7,483 nucleotides of DNA from Campylobacterales bacterium (GTDB taxonomy: Bacteria; Campylobacterota; Campylobacteria; Campylobacterales; Sulfurimonadaceae), in contig JAFGVR010000162.1 of the NCBI GenBank assembly GCA_016937915.1, positions 1-7,483 on the forward strand, read 5' to 3'. Position numbers and translations under genes: made by a program. Below the pieces are notes generated by a model. That model was not told the DNA's origin, made no database searches, and saw only the letters and a program-made list of their open reading frames with translations. Shown here one piece after another: positions 6,883-7,483 of the stretch (the stretch's first letter is position 1; every line of letters begins with the position of its first letter).

Positions 6883-7407
6883 TTAAAGTGTTATGCCGTT
6901 ATCTTTCATCGCTTGATACTCAGGTCCAGCTTCACCCAATATCAACTTATTCCCATCTATTTTAAATGGAGGGATATCAAAACCTCTTGGAGGTGGAACT
7001 TTTGTAACATCACCAGACCAGTCAAACTGTCCACCGTGACATGCACATAAAAAGCCCTCTTTTGCAGGGTTATACGCAGGGATACAACCTAGGTGTGTAC
7101 AAAGACCTATACATACCATATAGTGTGAATCACCAACAACAATGTCACGAGCTTTTTGTTGTTCAGTTTGTTTAGCTATCATCTCAGGAGTTTTTTTCAA
7201 AACGAAGATCGGCTTACCTCTCCATTTCTCAGTTATTAAAACATTAGGCTCATAAATACTCATGTCCAATGTAGTAAATCCCGCTGCTTTTACACTTGGA
7301 AGCGGATCCCAAGACTTCTTCATAGCATACAGTGAAGCTATTGCACCAACGCCAGCTACTGCACCAAATGCCTTACCCATAAAACCTCTACGGCTACTAT
7401 TTTTCAT
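6883..7407 (-). CDS. petA: Rieske iron-sulfur subunit of the cytochrome bc1 complex, TAT-exported
   Basis: This 174-residue protein carries the [2Fe-2S] cluster that takes the first electron from quinol bound to cytochrome b. A twin-arginine motif SRRGFMGKA (5-13) precedes a hydrophobic anchor (about 12-29), as expected for a Rieske protein folded in the cytoplasm and exported by Tat with its signal kept as a membrane anchor. Box I is C103-T-H105-L-G-C108 and box II is C121-A-C123-H124-G-G. By family rules Cys103, His105, Cys121 and His124 bind the cluster, and Cys108-Cys123 form the stabilising disulfide. The Pro loop is PPP (138-140). Box II has Gly126 and Phe128 where high-potential Rieske proteins have Ser and Tyr. 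It is the first gene of petABC. The start is set by the TAT motif; only a weak GTGAG-like site precedes it. Confidence 0.95.
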   Translation of the reverse strand: MKNSSRRGFMGKAFGAVAGVGAIASLYAMKKSWDPLPSVKAAGFTTLDMSIYEPNVLITEKWRGKPIFVLKKTPEMIAKQTEQQKARDIVVGDSHYMVCIGLCTHLGCIPAYNPAKEGFLCACHGGQFDWSGDVTKVPPPRGFDIPPFKIDGNKLILGEAGPEYQAMKDNGITL

Positions 7408-7440
7408 AATCGCTCACTTTTGTGTGAATTTTAAGCCCTT

Positions 7441-7446
7441 ATTATA
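7441..7446 (-). promoter_or_regulatory. Candidate -10 element of the petABC promoter
   Basis: A perfect TATAAT on the minus strand lies 33 bases upstream of the petA ATG, giving a leader of roughly 27 bases. It has T-rich sequence upstream and no -35 hexamer at standard spacing, as is usual for Campylobacterota sigma-70 promoters. A second TATAAT lies 20 bases further upstream at 7467-7472 and is an alternative or additional start. Motif evidence only. Confidence 0.5.
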
Positions 7447-7466
7447 TACCAAATAACTTTCAATTA

Positions 7467-7472
7467 ATTATA
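7467..7472 (-). promoter_or_regulatory. Second upstream TATAAT, alternative petABC -10
   Basis: Another perfect TATAAT on the minus strand lies within an A/T-only stretch close to the window edge. It could be a second start for petABC or a chance hexamer; any sequence further upstream is outside the window. Confidence 0.2.
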
Positions 7473-7483
7473 AATTTAAGCTC

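Noticed and set aside
6862..7050. 62-residue plus-strand open frame overlapping the petA/petB junction
   Set aside because: It is antisense to two certain genes and has no independent evidence of coding.
7411..7426. Small inverted repeat (TCAC/GTGA) in the petA leader as a riboswitch or operator
   Set aside because: Only about 4 bp pair around a short loop in a leader of some 30 bases, too little to support a regulatory RNA or a defined operator.
7262..7456. 64-residue plus-strand open frame over the petA start
   Set aside because: It covers the antisense of the TAT signal and the petA leader; the hydrophobic composition reflects the opposite strand.
1..7483. Mobile element, CRISPR array or defence system
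   Set aside because: There are no transposase or phage-like proteins, no regularly spaced repeats and no terminal inverted repeats; the helicase has no nuclease, methylase or other defence partner beside it.

Overview
This AT-rich window most likely comes from a Campylobacterota (Epsilonproteobacteria) chromosome, probably of the Sulfurimonas/Sulfurovum/Arcobacter type. The main reason is the complete petABC operon: a TAT-exported Rieske protein, a full-length unsplit cytochrome b, and a cytochrome c1 with two CxxCH haem motifs instead of one. A SUV3-like helicase with a zinc ribbon and a hybrid histidine kinase in AT-rich, weak -35 sequence fit the same picture. The genus-level call is inference. 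It was not tested by database search.

Layout. Bases 2-1315 (+) hold the 3' part of a hybrid sensor kinase; its sensor region and phosphoaccepting H-box lie off the left edge. All other genes run on the minus strand. From right to left these are petA (Rieske, 6883-7407), petB (cytochrome b, 5656-6870), petC (dihaem cytochrome c1, 4699-5646), a terminator region, an RDD-family membrane protein (4116-4598) and a 924-residue SUV3-like helicase (1329-4103). The kinase and helicase converge, with a 7-bp perfect hairpin shared between their 3' ends. No stretch over 300 bases lacks a gene; the longest gap is the 100 bases between petC and the RDD gene, and it holds two hairpins.

How the genes work together. 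petABC is one transcription unit with gaps of 12 and 9 bases and good ribosome binding sites before petB and petC. A perfect TATAAT lies about 35 bases upstream of petA. Its products form the quinol:cytochrome c oxidoreductase (complex III) in the cytoplasmic membrane. Several residues suggest a menaquinol-adapted enzyme: the Rieske box II reads CACHGGQF, without the Ser and Tyr that raise the cluster potential, and the helix D haem ligands of cytochrome b are spaced as in b6f complexes. The RDD gene and helicase gene are 12 bases apart and probably cotranscribed, but their functional link is unknown. The helicase has complete RNA/DNA helicase motifs, a 430-residue N-terminal region I cannot assign, and a C-terminal four-cysteine zinc ribbon.

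I see no CRISPR array, tRNA, rRNA, insertion sequence, phage gene or defence cassette. The window is mostly ordinary core genome. The points most worth a second look are the helicase architecture, the Cys/His cluster in the kinase linker, the duplicated haem domain in cytochrome c1, and the residue changes in the Rieske and cytochrome b proteins.
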